Positions 13,065 to 13,403 of a stretch of DNA of 13,403 nucleotides are shown piece by piece (positions within the stretch are counted from its first letter, which is position 1; each line of letters starts with the position of its first letter). The DNA lies in NCBI GenBank assembly GCA_035688305.1, contig DASSNC010000043.1:1-13403 (forward strand), in the 5' to 3' direction. Source of the stretch: 66-474 sp035688305. GTDB lineage: Bacteria; Pseudomonadota; Gammaproteobacteria; Xanthomonadales; Rhodanobacteraceae. Position numbers and translations under genes: made by a program. The notes beneath the pieces are model-generated. The model was not told the DNA's origin. It saw only the letters and a program-made list of their open reading frames with translations, and ran no database searches.

Positions 13065-13403
13065 ATGAATGATTCCACCGAACCTCGCAGCGCCGCCGTC
13101 GTGCGCCTCGCCGACTATCGCCCGCCCGCCTGGCGCGTGGAACGGATCGAGCTGACGTTCGATCTCGGCATTGACGAAACCCGGGTGGCTGCGCGGCTGC
13201 AACTGCGTCGCGAGCGCGACGAGCCGCTTCGGCTGGATGGCGAGGACCTGGATCTGCTGGAAATCGTGCTGGACGGGCGCGCGCTGGGTGCTTCGGATTA
13301 CGCGCTCGACGCGAGCGGCGTCACGGTTCCCGGCGCGCGCGATGGCAGCGTGCTGGAGACGAAGGTGCGCATCGCGCCGGCGCGCAACACGGAACTGTCC
13401 GGC
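13065..13403 (+). CDS. pepN: Aminopeptidase N, N-terminal fragment (continues beyond window)
   Basis: Start of the M1-family zinc aminopeptidase that trims N-terminal residues from peptides in the cytosol. Only 113 residues are visible, open to the right edge. RLADYRPPAWRVERIELTFDL (15-35 region), PLRLDGEDLDLLEIVLDGRAL, SDYALD and the final IAPARNTELSG match the N-terminal beta domain of proteobacterial PepN, which precedes the catalytic domain. The zinc motif HExxH lies outside the window and cannot be checked. The ATG at 13065 has GGGAG five bases upstream. It diverges from the dehydratase across 41 bases. Confidence 0.9.
   Translation, partial: MNDSTEPRSAAVVRLADYRPPAWRVERIELTFDLGIDETRVAARLQLRRERDEPLRLDGEDLDLLEIVLDGRALGASDYALDASGVTVPGARDGSVLETKVRIAPARNTELSG

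Overview
The window looks like part of the chromosome of a GC-rich gammaproteobacterium. A xanthomonad-type relative (Rhodanobacteraceae or Xanthomonadaceae) is my best guess from the gene set: an XrtA/EpsB-type sugar transferase, glmS, a PBPb-PAS-GGDEF-EAL protein, large TonB-dependent receptors and pepN. The taxonomic guess is inference. I see no insertion sequence, phage gene, CRISPR array, tRNA or rRNA.

Layout: (1) positions 1-998, minus strand, the first 332 residues of a polyprenyl glycosylphosphotransferase that starts exopolysaccharide repeat units; it runs off the left edge. (2) A 277-base divergent spacer with a perfect 10-bp hairpin, then glmS (1276-3108), which makes glucosamine-6-phosphate for peptidoglycan, lipopolysaccharide and amino-sugar polymers. 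(3) A 334-base gene-free stretch with several small hairpins, then a membrane-anchored c-di-GMP enzyme (3443-6043) with a periplasmic solute-binding domain, PAS, and intact GGDEF and EAL motifs. (4) A convergent spacer (6044-6229).

(5) The most interesting part, 6230-11978, is two divergent operons. Leftward: a TetR repressor, then a D-3-hydroxybutyrate oligomer hydrolase. Rightward: a TonB-dependent outer-membrane receptor, then a D-3-hydroxybutyrate dehydrogenase carrying every substrate-binding and catalytic residue of the well-studied enzyme. The divergent spacer holds a strong -35 box and, just after the expected transcription start, a perfect ACGAACG-CT-CGTTCGT palindrome that suits the TetR protein. 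Together these read as a self-contained, locally regulated module: capture 3-hydroxybutyrate oligomers (polyhydroxybutyrate breakdown products) at the outer membrane, cut them to monomer, and oxidise the monomer to acetoacetate. The enzymes are known families. The pairing with a dedicated TonB receptor under a TetR switch is the part that may be undescribed. No inner-membrane transporter is seen, and the hydrolase shows no signal peptide, so the route across the inner membrane is open.

(6) A strong 13-bp terminator hairpin (12000-12031) separates the dehydrogenase from a convergent PLP-dependent serine/threonine dehydratase (12049-13023, minus). (7) Divergent from that, after only 41 bases, is the start of aminopeptidase N (13065 to the right edge).
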